Of a stretch of DNA of 45,584 nt, positions 24,649 to 32,454 are shown piece by piece. A program made the position numbers and the translations under genes. Below the pieces are notes generated by a model. The model was not told the DNA's origin, made no database searches, and saw nothing but the letters and a program-made list of their open reading frames with translations. Positions within the stretch are counted from its first letter, which is position 1. Each line of letters begins with the position of its first letter. Origin of the DNA: an uncultured Muribaculaceae bacterium. GTDB taxonomy: Bacteria; Bacteroidota; Bacteroidia; Bacteroidales; Muribaculaceae. The stretch spans positions 1 through 45,584 of the forward strand of contig CABUTS010000016.1 in NCBI GenBank assembly GCA_902494515.1, given 5' to 3'.

Positions 24649-24689
24649 ATTTAAACCGCATTATCAGTTCTATTTAAACCGCATTATCA
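24649..24689. repeat. 18-bp direct repeat upstream of purE
   Basis: ATTTAAACCGCATTATCA is present exactly at 24649-24666 and 24672-24689, period 23 bp, ending 22 nt before the purE ATG. The spacing of about two helical turns suggests a pair of binding sites for a regulator, but no known operator consensus is recognised. Confidence 0.75.
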
Positions 24690-24711
24690 ACTTTCTTCAA
24701 CAATATTTCCG

Positions 24712-25218
24712 ATGAAACCCACCGTATCAATCATAATGGGAAGCACTTCCGACCTTCCCGTAATGAAAAAAACCGCCGACTTCCTCAACTCCATGGAGGT
24801 ACCCTTCGAGATGCTCGCCCTCTCGGCTCACCGCACCCCCGCTCAGGTGGCTGAATTCGCCGAGAACGCTGCCTCGCGCGGCGTGAAGGTGATTATCGCC
24901 GGTGCCGGTATGGCCGCCGCCCTCCCCGGTGTCATCGCCGCCATCACCCCGCTGCCTGTTATCGGTGTGCCCCTCTCGGCCACCCTCAGCGGTCAGGACG
25001 CCCTCTACTCCATCGTTCAGATGCCCCCCGCCATCCCCGTGGCAACCGTCGGAATCGACGGCGCAATGAACGCCGCTGTCCTCGCCGTCAGGATTCTTTC
25101 GCTGTCAGATGCCTCGCTGTCAGAGCGTTATGCCAAGTACTGCTCCGAACTCAGCAACAAAATCGTCAAGGCAAACAAGGACCTCGCCGAAATCAAATAC
25201 GATTTCAAGGTCAACTGA
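24712..25218 (+). CDS. purE: N5-carboxyaminoimidazole ribonucleotide mutase
   Basis: A 168-residue class I PurE enzyme that converts N5-CAIR to CAIR in purine synthesis. The signature MGSTSDLPVMKKTADFLNSMEVPFEMLALSAHRTP with the catalytic SAHR is complete, and IIAGAGMAAALPGVIAAITPLPVIGVPL follows. Length is normal for class I. purK is not adjacent. In many Bacteroidetes purE sits directly before ispG, as here (130 nt), so the pairing looks old. Confidence 0.96.
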   Translation: MKPTVSIIMGSTSDLPVMKKTADFLNSMEVPFEMLALSAHRTPAQVAEFAENAASRGVKVIIAGAGMAAALPGVIAAITPLPVIGVPLSATLSGQDALYSIVQMPPAIPVATVGIDGAMNAAVLAVRILSLSDASLSERYAKYCSELSNKIVKANKDLAEIKYDFKVN

Positions 25219-25348
25219 GCCGGCGCTTTATCTTCTTCAATCAGCTGGTTAGCAGCACTTTGGCAAATGGCTATCAATGCTTCGACAAAGCTGTTGCCAG
25301 CCAGATAATTTCAGTAAAAAACATAAAGCCATCTGTAAGCATCAGCTT

Positions 25349-26992
25349 ATGAGCGTTTTTGATTATCGCCGCCGCCCAACGACCACCACTCACGTCGGAG
25401 CGGTGGAAATCGGCTCTGACTTCCCGGTCAGAATCCAGTCGATGAACAACACTTCGACCATGGACACCGAAGGTTCCGCGGCTCAGATCGAACGGATTGC
25501 CGCCGCAGGCGCCGACATCGACCGCCTCACGGCCCAGGGTGTGCGCGAAGCTGCCAACCTCGCAGAAATCAAGAAGTTATGCCGCGAGCACGGCTGCAAC
25601 ATCCCCTTAGTCGCCGACATCCATTTCAACCCGAAAGCCGCCGAGGAGGCCGCCCTACATGTCGAGAAAGTGCGCATCAACCCGGGCAACTTCGTAGACC
25701 CCGGCCGCACATTCATCAAACTCGAATTCACCGACGAGGAGTATGCCCGCGAACTCGAGAAAATCGAGAACCGCTTCGGTCCGTTCCTGGAGCTTTGCCG
25801 CCGGAACCACACCGCAATCCGCATCGGCGTGAATCACGGCTCCCTCTCGGACCGAATCATGAGCCGTTATGGCGACACTCCCGCCGGAATGGTGGAGAGC
25901 GCAATGGAGTTCCTGCGCGTCGCCGTCAAGCATGATTTCAGCGATATCGTAATCTCCATAAAGGCCTCGAACACAGTGATTATGGTCGAGACCGTGCGCC
26001 GTCTGGTGCGCGCAATGGACGCCGAGAATATGCACTTCCCGCTCCACCTCGGAGTCACCGAGGCCGGCGACGGCGAAGATGGCCGAATCCGTTCGGCTGT
26101 CGGCATCGGCACTCTCCTCGCCGAGGGTATCGGCGACACAATCCGCGTTTCGCTCAGCGAAGCTCCTGAAGCGGAAGTACCTGTAGCAAAGGAACTTGCC
26201 GATTACATCGCAGGCCGCGCCGACGCTCCTGCGGTCGAAGGGGAATTCGCTCCGGGCTACGACATAGTGATGCCCACCCGCAGGCCGACCGACGCCGTCG
26301 GCATCGTCGGAGGCACCAACGTCCCCGTCGTCCTCGGCTACGACGAAATTCCCGCCGGAAATCTCATCTTTTCCGAAGAGCCCCGATGCTCAGAAGGTCC
26401 CCGGCGCTCGGAGAATCAGATTTTAGTGCTGAAATCCACCCACGCCAACCCGGTTGCAGACCTTTCGGCAAGAATTCACAAGCTCTGGACTGCCGGTGAC
26501 CGCCGCCCGGTCATCGCCTCGCTGGACTACACCGGAGCTACCGCCGAACAGACCGTAATCCGTGCTTCGGCTGACTTCGGACCGCTGTTAATCAACGGAT
26601 TAGTCGATGGGGTCGAGATTGTCAACCCCGCGATGTCCCCTGAGCAGCTCCATAACCTCGCCCTCGGCATCCTGCAGGGAAGCCGCCGCCGCGTCACCAA
26701 GACGGAGTTCGTCTCCTGTCCGGGTTGCGGCCGCACGATGTTCGACCTGCAGTCCACGGTCGCCCGCGTCAAGGAGGCCACAGCCAACTATCCCGGCCTG
26801 AAAATCGCCGTCATGGGCTGCATCGTCAACGGTCCCGGCGAGATGGCCGACGCCGATTACGGCTACGTCGGCGCCGGTGTCGGCAATGTTTCCCTCTACC
26901 GCGGCAAAGAATTGGTAGAGAAGAACATACCCTCCGCCGAAGCCGTTGAGCACCTCATTGCACTCCTCCGCCGCGACGGCCGCATCAAATAA
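25349..26992 (+). CDS. ispG: 4-hydroxy-3-methylbut-2-enyl diphosphate synthase
   Basis: A 547-residue [4Fe-4S] enzyme of the MEP isoprenoid pathway. It belongs to the longer IspG form found in Bacteroidetes, chlamydiae and plants, which has an extra central domain. N-terminal TIM barrel: FPVRIQSMNNTSTMDTEG, PLVADIHFNPKAAEEA, VRINPGNF. C-terminal cluster domain: TEFVSCPGCGRTMFDLQ with two Cys and MGCIVNGPGEMADADYGYVG with the third Cys and the catalytic Glu. The start at 25349 (MSVFDYRRRPT) is preferred over an open extension from 25277. An 18-nt in-frame duplication (26372-26407) sits in a loop of the central domain. Confidence 0.95.
   Translation: MSVFDYRRRPTTTTHVGAVEIGSDFPVRIQSMNNTSTMDTEGSAAQIERIAAAGADIDRLTAQGVREAANLAEIKKLCREHGCNIPLVADIHFNPKAAEEAALHVEKVRINPGNFVDPGRTFIKLEFTDEEYARELEKIENRFGPFLELCRRNHTAIRIGVNHGSLSDRIMSRYGDTPAGMVESAMEFLRVAVKHDFSDIVISIKASNTVIMVETVRRLVRAMDAENMHFPLHLGVTEAGDGEDGRIRSAVGIGTLLAEGIGDTIRVSLSEAPEAEVPVAKELADYIAGRADAPAVEGEFAPGYDIVMPTRRPTDAVGIVGGTNVPVVLGYDEIPAGNLIFSEEPRCSEGPRRSENQILVLKSTHANPVADLSARIHKLWTAGDRRPVIASLDYTGATAEQTVIRASADFGPLLINGLVDGVEIVNPAMSPEQLHNLALGILQGSRRRVTKTEFVSCPGCGRTMFDLQSTVARVKEATANYPGLKIAVMGCIVNGPGEMADADYGYVGAGVGNVSLYRGKELVEKNIPSAEAVEHLIALLRRDGRIK
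26372..26407. repeat. 18-nt in-frame tandem duplication in ispG
   Basis: Two diverged copies encode SEEPRC and SEGPRR (codons 342-353), followed by SEN. The reading frame is kept. It lies in the family-specific central domain, probably in a loop. Confidence 0.6.
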
Positions 26993-27019
26993 ATTTTCAG
27001 CTTGCATAATTCCCACCGG

Positions 27020-27047
27020 GGCCGTCAATCCAAGAGATTTGACGGCC
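27020..27047. other. 9-bp hairpin between ispG and the M16 peptidase
   Basis: GGCCGTCAA (27020-27028) pairs with TTGACGGCC (27039-27047), with a 10-nt loop. It stands 28 nt after ispG and 17 nt before the peptidase start. It lacks a T-run, so it may end ispG weakly or shape the leader of the next gene. Confidence 0.6.
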
Positions 27048-27063
27048 TCGCAATCTGATTGTT

Positions 27064-28287
27064 ATGGAAAAAACGTCGGTAGTTTTTGAACTTGACGGGG
27101 GCATGAAGCTCCTTTGCCGCCGGGCACCGCTGGTGCTCGAATACTTCGGCGTGGACGTGAATGTCGGCAGCCGCGACGAGACCGCCGGACGCTTCGGGCT
27201 GGCGCACTTCGTGGAACACACCATTTTCAAGGGGACCCTGAACCGCCGCGCCTGCCACGTCATCAACCGCATGGAAGCGGTCGGCGGAGAACTTAACGCG
27301 TTCACCACCAAGGAGGAAACCAACGTCTACGCCATCGCGCCGAAGGGGAATCTCGACCGCGCCGTGGAACTAATCGCCGACCTCGTCATCAACTCCACAT
27401 TTCCGGCTGCCGAACTCGACCGCGAGCGCGAAGTGGTCCGTGACGAAATCGACAGCTATCTCGACACCCCCTCCGAGGCTGTCTACGACGACTTCGAGGA
27501 CCTGTTCTATGCCGGCAGTCAGCTCGGCCACAACATCCTCGGCACCGACCGCGACCTCGACACATTTGACTCAGCGGTCTGCCGCAACTATCTGACAAAC
27601 AATTTTGTAGCACCGCGGATGGTGGCTTATTACCTCGGCCCGGAGGAGCCTGAGAAGGTTCTCCGCAGGGTCAAGACCCGCTTCGCTCCGCTCCCCGTCA
27701 GCGGCAACGCCATCAACCGCGTGAAGCCGGCTCCCGCCGCGTCCTTCAACCTGCGCCGCAACACCGACAGCCATCAGAGCCACACCGTCCTCGGGGCTGC
27801 CATCCCCGGCATCAATGCCGGAGACCGTGAGGCCATATCGCTGGTTACCAACATCTTGGGAGGCCCGGGGATGAACTCCCGGCTGAATGTGTCGCTGCGC
27901 GAGCGCCGCGGTCTGGTCTACACAGTCGAGGCTTCCACCACACTTTTCAGCGACTGCGGACTGTTCAACATATACTTCGGCTGCGACCCCGACGACCGCG
28001 ACCGATGTCTCGACCTGGTTTTCAAGGAGTTGACAAAGATTGCCGACCAGCCGCTGACACCCCGCGCCCTGGCCGCCGCCAAAAAGCAATACCTCGGTCA
28101 GCTCCTCGTAAGCTCCGAAAATCTCGAGCAAATCATACTCTCCGGCGCCCGGGCGCTGCTGCTGACCGGACGCGTCCGTCCACTCGATGAAATCCGTGAG
28201 TCCATCGAAGCAATCACTCCCGCCACGCTTCAGGAAGCCGTCGCGATGCTGCGCCCCGAGCTATGCTCGGTACTTTCGCTGGGATGA
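27064..28287 (+). CDS. M16 family zinc metallopeptidase
   Basis: A 407-residue pitrilysin-type peptidase similar to the mitochondrial processing peptidase beta subunit and bacterial PqqL/YmxG. The inverted zinc motif HFVEH (His48, Glu51, His52) is intact, and the distal ligand is likely Glu128 in VVRDEIDSY. The C-terminal half has RERRGLVYTVEA with the substrate-binding Arg and Tyr, as in active members. There is no clear signal peptide, so it is probably cytosolic. Length fits a single two-domain unit. It lies between ispG and ilvE, with no functional link obvious. Confidence 0.93.
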   Translation: MEKTSVVFELDGGMKLLCRRAPLVLEYFGVDVNVGSRDETAGRFGLAHFVEHTIFKGTLNRRACHVINRMEAVGGELNAFTTKEETNVYAIAPKGNLDRAVELIADLVINSTFPAAELDREREVVRDEIDSYLDTPSEAVYDDFEDLFYAGSQLGHNILGTDRDLDTFDSAVCRNYLTNNFVAPRMVAYYLGPEEPEKVLRRVKTRFAPLPVSGNAINRVKPAPAASFNLRRNTDSHQSHTVLGAAIPGINAGDREAISLVTNILGGPGMNSRLNVSLRERRGLVYTVEASTTLFSDCGLFNIYFGCDPDDRDRCLDLVFKELTKIADQPLTPRALAAAKKQYLGQLLVSSENLEQIILSGARALLLTGRVRPLDEIRESIEAITPATLQEAVAMLRPELCSVLSLG

Positions 28288-28354
28288 TTTTGCTTAAATT
28301 TTCTACCTTTCCAAGAGAAAACATACCGCGAAAATAGGCATTTACCGAATTTTT

Positions 28355-28386
28355 AGGAAATTTTCCTCAAAAAATAGTGCTATTTT
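28355..28386. promoter_or_regulatory. Two small palindromes upstream of ilvE
   Basis: AGGAAA-T-TTTCCT (28355-28367) and AAAATAG-TG-CTATTTT (28371-28386) lie side by side just before the -7 box and cover the -33 region. Their position fits an operator for branched-chain amino acid control. This is inferred from position only. Confidence 0.45.
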
Positions 28387-28398
28387 AAAATAATTCAG

Positions 28399-28406
28399 TA
28401 TATTTG
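28399..28406 (+). promoter_or_regulatory. Candidate -7 promoter element of ilvE
   Basis: TATATTTG matches TAnnTTTG, 23 nt before the ilvE ATG. The expected -33 TTTG is missing and is replaced by a palindrome, which suggests regulated rather than constitutive expression. Confidence 0.6.
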
Positions 28407-28429
28407 CGAAAACTTCTATCTGTTCCGAG

Positions 28430-29458
28430 ATGAAAAATTCCAATTTAGACTGGTCCACACTCGGTTTTGGCTATGTACCGACCGATTACAATGTCCGCTG
28501 CTGGTATCGCGACGGCAAGTGGGGCGAAATCGAGGTTTCCTCCTCCGACACCATCGACATTCACATCGCTGCCACCGCTCTCCACTACGGTCAGGAAATT
28601 TTTGAAGGGCTCAAGGCCTTTCGTGGTAAGGACGGCAAAATCCGCGTTTTCCGTCCTGAAGAAAACGCCAAACGCATCCGCGAGTCTGCCCGCGGTCTGC
28701 TGATGGCTGAGCTCCCCGAGGAGAAGTTCCTGGAGATGGTCCGCAAGGTTGTGGCCCTCAACGAGCGGTTCGTACCCCCCTACGGTTCCGGCGCTTCGCT
28801 CTATATCCGTCCGCTCGAAATCGGCATGACAGCCGCAGTCGGTGTGAAACCGGGTAAGGAATACTGCTTCATCATGTTCGTAACCCCCGTAGGCCCCTAC
28901 TTCAAGGAGGGTTTCAAACCCACCAACATCTGCATCATGCGCGACTACGACCGCGTGGCTCCCAAGGGCACCGGTCGTTGGAAAGTCGGCGGCAACTACG
29001 CCGCATCGCTCGGCGCCGGCGAACACGCCCACGAGCTCGGCTACTCCGCAGTCCTCTATCTCGACCCCAAGGAGAAGAAATACCTCGACGAATGTGGCCC
29101 CGCCAACTTCTACGCCATCAAGGACGGCAAATATATCACACCCGCATCCGACTCCATCCTTCCGTCGATTACCAACAAGTCGCTGATGGATCTCGCCCGC
29201 GACTTCGGCATGGAGGTTGAACAGCGCCACATCACAGTCGACGAAATCCCCGACTTCGAGGAAGCTGCTGCCTGCGGCACCGCCGCCGTGACATCCCCCG
29301 TCGGCGAAATCCACGACCTCGACACCGGCAAGAAATACGTCATCGCCAAGGACGGCAAACCCGGCCCCATCACCACCCGTTTCTACGAGACCCTGTCGGC
29401 CATCCGTCTCGGCGAAGCTCCCGATACCCACAACTGGAACATGGTTCTGGACCTCTGA
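28430..29458 (+). CDS. ilvE: Branched-chain amino acid aminotransferase
   Basis: A 342-residue fold-type IV PLP enzyme that transaminates leucine, isoleucine and valine with 2-oxoglutarate. It is of the long BCAT type. The PLP lysine is Lys185 in GTGRWKVGGNYAASL. Other marks are ALHYGQEIFEGLKAFR, YIRPLEIGMTAAVGV and EEAAACGTAAVTSPVGEI. The ATG at 28430 gives MKNSNLDWSTLGFGYVPTDYN, typical of the family. It has its own promoter-like region with two palindromes. An HD-domain gene follows after 42 nt. Confidence 0.96.
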   Translation: MKNSNLDWSTLGFGYVPTDYNVRCWYRDGKWGEIEVSSSDTIDIHIAATALHYGQEIFEGLKAFRGKDGKIRVFRPEENAKRIRESARGLLMAELPEEKFLEMVRKVVALNERFVPPYGSGASLYIRPLEIGMTAAVGVKPGKEYCFIMFVTPVGPYFKEGFKPTNICIMRDYDRVAPKGTGRWKVGGNYAASLGAGEHAHELGYSAVLYLDPKEKKYLDECGPANFYAIKDGKYITPASDSILPSITNKSLMDLARDFGMEVEQRHITVDEIPDFEEAAACGTAAVTSPVGEIHDLDTGKKYVIAKDGKPGPITTRFYETLSAIRLGEAPDTHNWNMVLDL

Positions 29459-29500
29459 TTCTCCGGTCCGGTTCCCCGCCAAGTTCTTTAACTGAACTAT

Positions 29501-30049
29501 ATGTTCGATTATCAGCGAATTATCGATAAATATTATCCCGAAGGGTCACCCCTTCGGGATATTTATATGCGCCATTGCCGACAGGTTGCCGACAAGGCGC
29601 TCGCCATCGCCGACCGCCTCAGCCTGCCACTTGACCGCGAAGATATCGAGGCCGCGGCGATGCTCCACGACATCGGCATTTTCCAGACCGACGCCGCCGG
29701 CATCCATTGCCACGGCACCGAGCCATACCTCCGCCACGGACTCCTCGGCGCCGACCTCCTGCGCCGCGAAAACGCCCCGGAGGTGTATGCCCGCGTAGCC
29801 GAGCGCCACACCGGCGCCGGACTGACCCGCGAGGACATCATTGCCGATGACCTTCCGCTCCCCCTCGACCGCTCCTTCATGCCCAAAACCACTCTGGAGC
29901 GCCTCATCTGCTACGCCGACAAATTCTTCTCGAAATCCGGCGACATGCAGGAGAAGCCCCTCCCGCGGGTTCTCATCTCCATGACTAAGTTCGGTCCCGA
30001 CTCCCTCGCCCGCTTCCGCGCCCTCCACTCCGAGTTCTCTCAGGAGTAA
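29501..30049 (+). CDS. HD-domain phosphohydrolase
   Basis: A 182-residue cytosolic protein of the HD superfamily. Metal ligands are visible: His25 (MRHCRQVA), His56-Asp57 (AAAMLHDIGIF), and a later His (VAERHTGAGL, His103). The N-terminus IIDKYYPEGSPLRDIYMRHCRQVADKALAIADRL matches a family of uncharacterised HDIG proteins annotated as phosphohydrolases. The substrate is unknown. Codons 12-21 form a perfect 12-bp hairpin in the mRNA. The gene lies downstream of ilvE (42 nt) and may share its transcript. Confidence 0.85.
   Translation: MFDYQRIIDKYYPEGSPLRDIYMRHCRQVADKALAIADRLSLPLDREDIEAAAMLHDIGIFQTDAAGIHCHGTEPYLRHGLLGADLLRRENAPEVYARVAERHTGAGLTREDIIADDLPLPLDRSFMPKTTLERLICYADKFFSKSGDMQEKPLPRVLISMTKFGPDSLARFRALHSEFSQE
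29534..29561 (+). other. 12-bp hairpin inside the start of the HD gene
   Basis: TATCCCGAAGGG (29534-29545) pairs perfectly with 29550-29561 around a TCAC loop. It lies 34 nt after the ATG. Such an early coding hairpin could slow translation or cause transcription attenuation. Confidence 0.7.
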
Positions 30050-30072
30050 CCGAGGTCCTCAGTCTACTGGTT

Positions 30073-30163
30073 CCCTCAGGGCGAGCAGCGCTCTTGCCCC
30101 CCAGGGATCCCATTACAGTCCCCTTCAGGGCGAGCCGCGCCACCGTCATCCCTCAGGGCGAGC
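30073..30163. repeat. Three copies of a CTCAGGGCGAGC motif
   Basis: CCCTCAGGGCGAGC at 30073-30086 and 30150-30163, with one variant CCTTCAGGGCGAGC at 30122-30135. The end of the HD gene (TTCTCTCAGGAGTAA) resembles the first copy. These occupy the left part of a 489-base gene-free stretch (30050-30538). Confidence 0.6.
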
Positions 30164-30207
30164 CGGGCGTTAAGCAAATTTTGAATAATTAAAGTTAAAT
30201 ATCATTA

Positions 30208-30245
30208 AAAACCGCTTTGGAGTGTATTCCGGGGCGGTTTTGTTG
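30208..30245 (+). terminator. Intrinsic terminator
   Basis: AAAACCGC (30208-30215) pairs with GCGGTTTT (30234-30241), followed by TGTTGTATTT. It probably ends the ilvE-HD transcript. Confidence 0.75.
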
Positions 30246-30278
30246 TATTTGAGACTACCATGTTACGGCTTTTTTTAC

Positions 30279-30286
30279 TAAATTTG
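30279..30286 (+). promoter_or_regulatory. Promoter-like TAAATTTG element in the spacer before recJ
   Basis: TAAATTTG fits TAnnTTTG. No -33 TTTG is found at the right distance. The 250 bases that follow up to recJ start with a stem-loop (GGAAT..ATTCC around GAACCG..CGGTTC, about 30298-30355) and then a C/T-rich stretch. They may be a long recJ leader or a small RNA. No confident ORF is seen. Confidence 0.4.
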
Positions 30287-30538
30287 CATTGTAATATGGA
30301 ATAGTGTGAACCGACGGTTGCGGTTCGCCTCAAACGCTCCATTCCCACATATATTTCTCTCCCCTTAAATCTCCCCAACGGCTCCCAAGCCACTCTACAA
30401 AGGCGCTTAAGTCCTCCAATCAGGCGCGGAAGCCCTCCCTCCCCTCTCCAATTGCCGGCACCAAACTGGCTGTGGCGCAGCGTTTTACGCAGCGTAGGCC
30501 CGGCTGCCGATGACCCCGCTATAAAAAAAACAACATAA

Positions 30539-32263
30539 ATGACAGGTAAATGGAATTATTTACCCCTGACACAAAAAGAACAGCTGATCGAGACGGAGCT
30601 CGCCAAACGCTACGCCTCGGTCCCCCCTGTGAGCCGGCTGCTGGTCGAGCGAGGGATTTCTTCAGTGGAAGAAGCTGAACGCTTCTTCCATCCCCAGCTG
30701 AAGAATCTCCACGACCCGTTTCTGATGCCCGATATGGACAAGGCTGTCGAAAGGCTCAACAGAGCCTTGGGGTCAAAGGAGAAAATAATGGTCTACGGCG
30801 ACTATGACGTCGACGGCACTACCGCCGTCGCGCTGGTCTATAAGTACCTCCAGAATTTCTACTCCAACATCGAGTATTTCATCCCCACCCGCTACGAGGA
30901 AGGGTATGGAATTTCCGCCGAAACTATCGACGACTTCGCCGAACAAGGCGTAAAGCTCGTCATCATCCTTGACTGCGGAATCAAGGCAAACCTCGAAATC
31001 GCCCATGCCCGCGAGCATGGCATCGATTTCATCATCTGCGACCACCACGTCCCCGACGAGGAACTGCCGCAGGCCGTGGCAATCCTCAACCCGAAGATGC
31101 CCGGCAGTACGTATCCCTGCCCCCACCTCTCAGGCTGCGGCGTAGGGTTCAAACTCATGCAGGCATTTTCGCTCTCGAACGGTATCCCCCAGAATGACCT
31201 CGAAGGGATGCTCGACCTTGTGGCCGTATCCATAGCCGCCGACATCGTGCCGATGGTCGACGAGAACCGCATCATGACCTTCCACGGCCTCAAGCGCCTG
31301 AACTCCAACCCGAACGTAGGTCTCCGCGCCATCATCCGCATCTGCGGTCTCACCGGCAAGGAAATCTCGATTTCCGACGTGATCTTCAAAATCGGGCCAC
31401 GAATCAACGCCTCCGGGCGCATGCAGTCGGGACGCGAGGCCGTAGACCTGCTCGTCAGCCGCGACTTCAACGACGCCTGCCAGAAAGCAAAGGCCATCGA
31501 CCAGTATAACCGCGACCGCAAGGAACTCGACAAGCGCATCACCGAGGAGGCCAACGCCATCCTCTCGCAGCGCATCGAGGCCGGCAGCGAGAAGAAATCA
31601 ATCGTCATCTTCAACAAGAACTGGCACAAAGGGATCATCGGCATCGTGGCATCCCGTCTCACCGAGCTCTACTACAAACCCTCGGTGGTCCTGACCTTAG
31701 CCAACGGGCTCGTCACCGGCTCATCCCGCTCTGTGCAGGGTTTCGACATCTACAGCGCCGTCGACTCCACCCGCGACCTGCTGGAAACCTTCGGCGGCCA
31801 CACCTACGCCGTCGGGCTTTCGCTCAAGGAGGAAAACATCCCGGAATTCACCCGCCGTTTCGAGAAATACGTGGCTGACCACATCCTCCCGGCGCAGATG
31901 AAGCCGACCAACAATATCGACGCCATCATCACCTTCTCGGAAATTACCCCCGAGTTCATCGCCACCCTCCGCCGCTTTAACCCCTACGGCCCGGGGAACA
32001 ACAAACCGGTGTTCCTGGCGCGCAACGTCATGGACTTCGGCACATCGAAGCTCGTAGGCAAACAGCTGGAACACATCAAGCTGGAGCTCATGGACGACAC
32101 CTCGGGCAAGGTCTTCAACGGCATCGCCTTCAACAAGGCCCATCTCTTCGAGAGAATCCACGCCGGCCACCGCTTCAACATCTGCTTCACCATCGAGGAC
32201 AACAAACGGCAGCCCTCGCACAACGCCATCCAGCTTCAGATCAAAGAAATCCAGCTGGTCTGA
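30539..32263 (+). CDS. recJ: Single-stranded-DNA-specific exonuclease RecJ
   Basis: A 574-residue DHH-superfamily 5'-3' exonuclease for recombination and mismatch repair. Motif I is VYGDYDVDGTTA (Asp88, Asp90, Asp92), motif III is ICDHHVPDEELP, and later SGCGVGFKLMQA and the DHHA1 block SGGHT-like ETFGGHTYAVGLSL are present. The C-terminal OB domain ends IQLQIKEIQLV. Length is normal. ATG at 30539 follows an A-rich stretch. The final 15 nt, including the stop codon, are repeated 41 bp downstream. Confidence 0.95.
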   Translation: MTGKWNYLPLTQKEQLIETELAKRYASVPPVSRLLVERGISSVEEAERFFHPQLKNLHDPFLMPDMDKAVERLNRALGSKEKIMVYGDYDVDGTTAVALVYKYLQNFYSNIEYFIPTRYEEGYGISAETIDDFAEQGVKLVIILDCGIKANLEIAHAREHGIDFIICDHHVPDEELPQAVAILNPKMPGSTYPCPHLSGCGVGFKLMQAFSLSNGIPQNDLEGMLDLVAVSIAADIVPMVDENRIMTFHGLKRLNSNPNVGLRAIIRICGLTGKEISISDVIFKIGPRINASGRMQSGREAVDLLVSRDFNDACQKAKAIDQYNRDRKELDKRITEEANAILSQRIEAGSEKKSIVIFNKNWHKGIIGIVASRLTELYYKPSVVLTLANGLVTGSSRSVQGFDIYSAVDSTRDLLETFGGHTYAVGLSLKEENIPEFTRRFEKYVADHILPAQMKPTNNIDAIITFSEITPEFIATLRRFNPYGPGNNKPVFLARNVMDFGTSKLVGKQLEHIKLELMDDTSGKVFNGIAFNKAHLFERIHAGHRFNICFTIEDNKRQPSHNAIQLQIKEIQLV

Positions 32264-32304
32264 CCCCTCCAATCCCTGAAAACCAAGACATCCAGCTGGT
32301 CTGA
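32249..32304. repeat. 15-bp duplication of the recJ 3' end with stop codon
   Basis: ATCCAGCTGGTCTGA is found at 32249-32263, where TGA is the recJ stop, and again at 32290-32304. The second copy is non-coding. Confidence 0.85.
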
Positions 32305-32316
32305 GCATTCAACCAT

Positions 32317-32367
32317 AATCGAGTAGGAGGCAAGCACTAATCACCGGTGTTTGCCTCCTACTTGATT
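32317..32367. terminator. 17-bp stem hairpin between recJ and trpB
   Basis: AATCGAGTAGGAGGCAA (32317-32333) pairs with 32351-32367, all matched except one G-T pair. The T-run is poor (TTGATTGTGTGTGTTT). It lies between convergent recJ and trpB and most likely ends both transcripts. Confidence 0.75.
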
Positions 32368-32402
32368 GTGTGTGTTTCAGTATGTCAGATATATTGCAGA
32401 TT

Positions 32403-32454
32403 GATATTGCTGTTTGATATCGCTGTTTGATATTGCAGATTGATATCGCTGTTA
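32403..32454. repeat. 13-bp tandem array over the trpB stop codon
   Basis: Four contiguous 13-bp units of consensus GATATYGCWGWTT (32403-32415, 32416-32428, 32429-32441, 32442-32454), plus a diverged fifth at 32388-32402. The last unit includes the trpB stop codon (complement of 32452-32454). Confidence 0.85.

Noticed and set aside
30205..30393. 62-residue minus-strand frame in the spacer before recJ
   Set aside because: It runs through an intrinsic terminator and a promoter-like box and has no recognisable family pattern.
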